The position numbers and the translations under genes were made by a program. The notes under the pieces were generated by a model that ran no database searches, was not told the DNA's origin, and worked only from the letters and a program-made list of their open reading frames with translations. DNA of 64,000 nucleotides, from assembly GCA_911728435.2 (NCBI GenBank), contig OU452199.1, positions 25,678,860 through 25,742,859 on the forward strand. Direction: 5' to 3'. Source of the stretch: Apoderus coryli (Eukaryota; Arthropoda; Insecta; Coleoptera; Attelabidae). Numbering within the stretch: position 1 is the first letter of the stretch; the number at the start of each line of letters is the position of its first letter. Shown piece after piece: positions 63,755 through 64,000 of this stretch.

Positions 63755-64000
63755 GGTGCTCAACTAAAAAGGACTTTGGTGTTGATTGTATGTTGACATT
63801 TAATCAACATATACACAACCTCGAGTTTTTCAAATGTCAAATGAATACAAATTTATGAAAGCGTTAGTTATTTTGATGTAAAGCTGATTACGTTTAAGAA
63901 AATGTTGTGTAGTCTTATTAATATGTAATTATGAATTTATTGTGAATTTACTGTTATTGGTTTGCCTTATAATTGGGTGTACGCCTGTTAGGCAAATAAA
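63755..64000 (+). mobile_element. CR1-type LINE 3' end at window edge
   Basis: A segment with LGV-type remains (TTTGGTGTTGATTGTATGTT) and ending AATTGGGTGTACGCCTGTTAGGCAAATAAA, the tail common to the LINEs here. The microsatellite, if any, is beyond the window. Confidence 0.55.

Noticed and set aside
1..64000. tRNA, rRNA or snRNA genes
   Set aside because: No clear A/B-box pairs with cloverleaf potential or rRNA cores noticed by eye; a tRNAscan or Rfam run would be needed to exclude them.

Overview
The window is AT-rich eukaryotic DNA, almost certainly from an insect. It has one very long, intron-rich host gene buried in transposable elements (TEs). The TE mix (P-like THAP elements, CR1/Jockey/RTE/R1/I-type LINEs, mariner, PIF/Harbinger, hAT, Copia, Gypsy, BEL/Pao) fits an insect. 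The sequence alone does not settle the order.

Host gene. From 10226 past the right edge runs a plus-strand kinesin-3 of the KIF16B / Drosophila Klp98A type, an endosome-binding plus-end motor. I place 17 coding exons (10226-63227, 952 codons so far). All use GT-AG splice sites, all phases match, and there is no stop or frameshift. Order of parts: motor domain (P-loop, switch I, switch II, neck), FHA domain, short coiled coil and low-complexity stalk, then the start of a C-terminal PX domain that continues beyond the window. Seventeen introns (the last incomplete) hold nearly all the rest, the largest 11.2 kb.

Layout. 1-785: 3' end of a Copia element with its LTR. 1661-8636: a nested stack in which a 3.0-kb palindromic THAP/P-like element (8-bp TSD GATAATAT) was hit near its right end by a second P-like element (TSD GAGTACAT), which itself holds a Gypsy remnant. 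8637-10225: 5' flank of the kinesin. Introns 1-2: fold-back mariner, hAT remnant split by an R1-like LINE, Harbinger-like MITE. Intron 3: I-type and RTE LINE fragments and a long-TIR MITE. Intron 4: second fold-back mariner. Intron 5: Jockey-type LINE interrupted by a full-length CR1-type LINE with both ORFs open, then a MITE, a Harbinger remnant, a mariner containing a LINE, and a hAT MITE. Introns 6-8: more LINE pieces. Intron 9: Tc1-type MITE, a third P-like element (TSD TCTAGATC), RTE fragment. Introns 11-13: inverted ~140-bp repeat array, a palindromic repeat family, a fold-back transposon. Intron 15: LTR candidate, BEL/Pao remnant, CR1-type LINE. Intron 17: second copy of the palindromic repeat and a LINE tail.

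The kinesin is the only gene I read as functional for the host. The one TE that looks coding-competent is the CR1-type LINE at 25002-29355. No RNA genes or CRISPR arrays were seen; tRNAs could not be searched for systematically.
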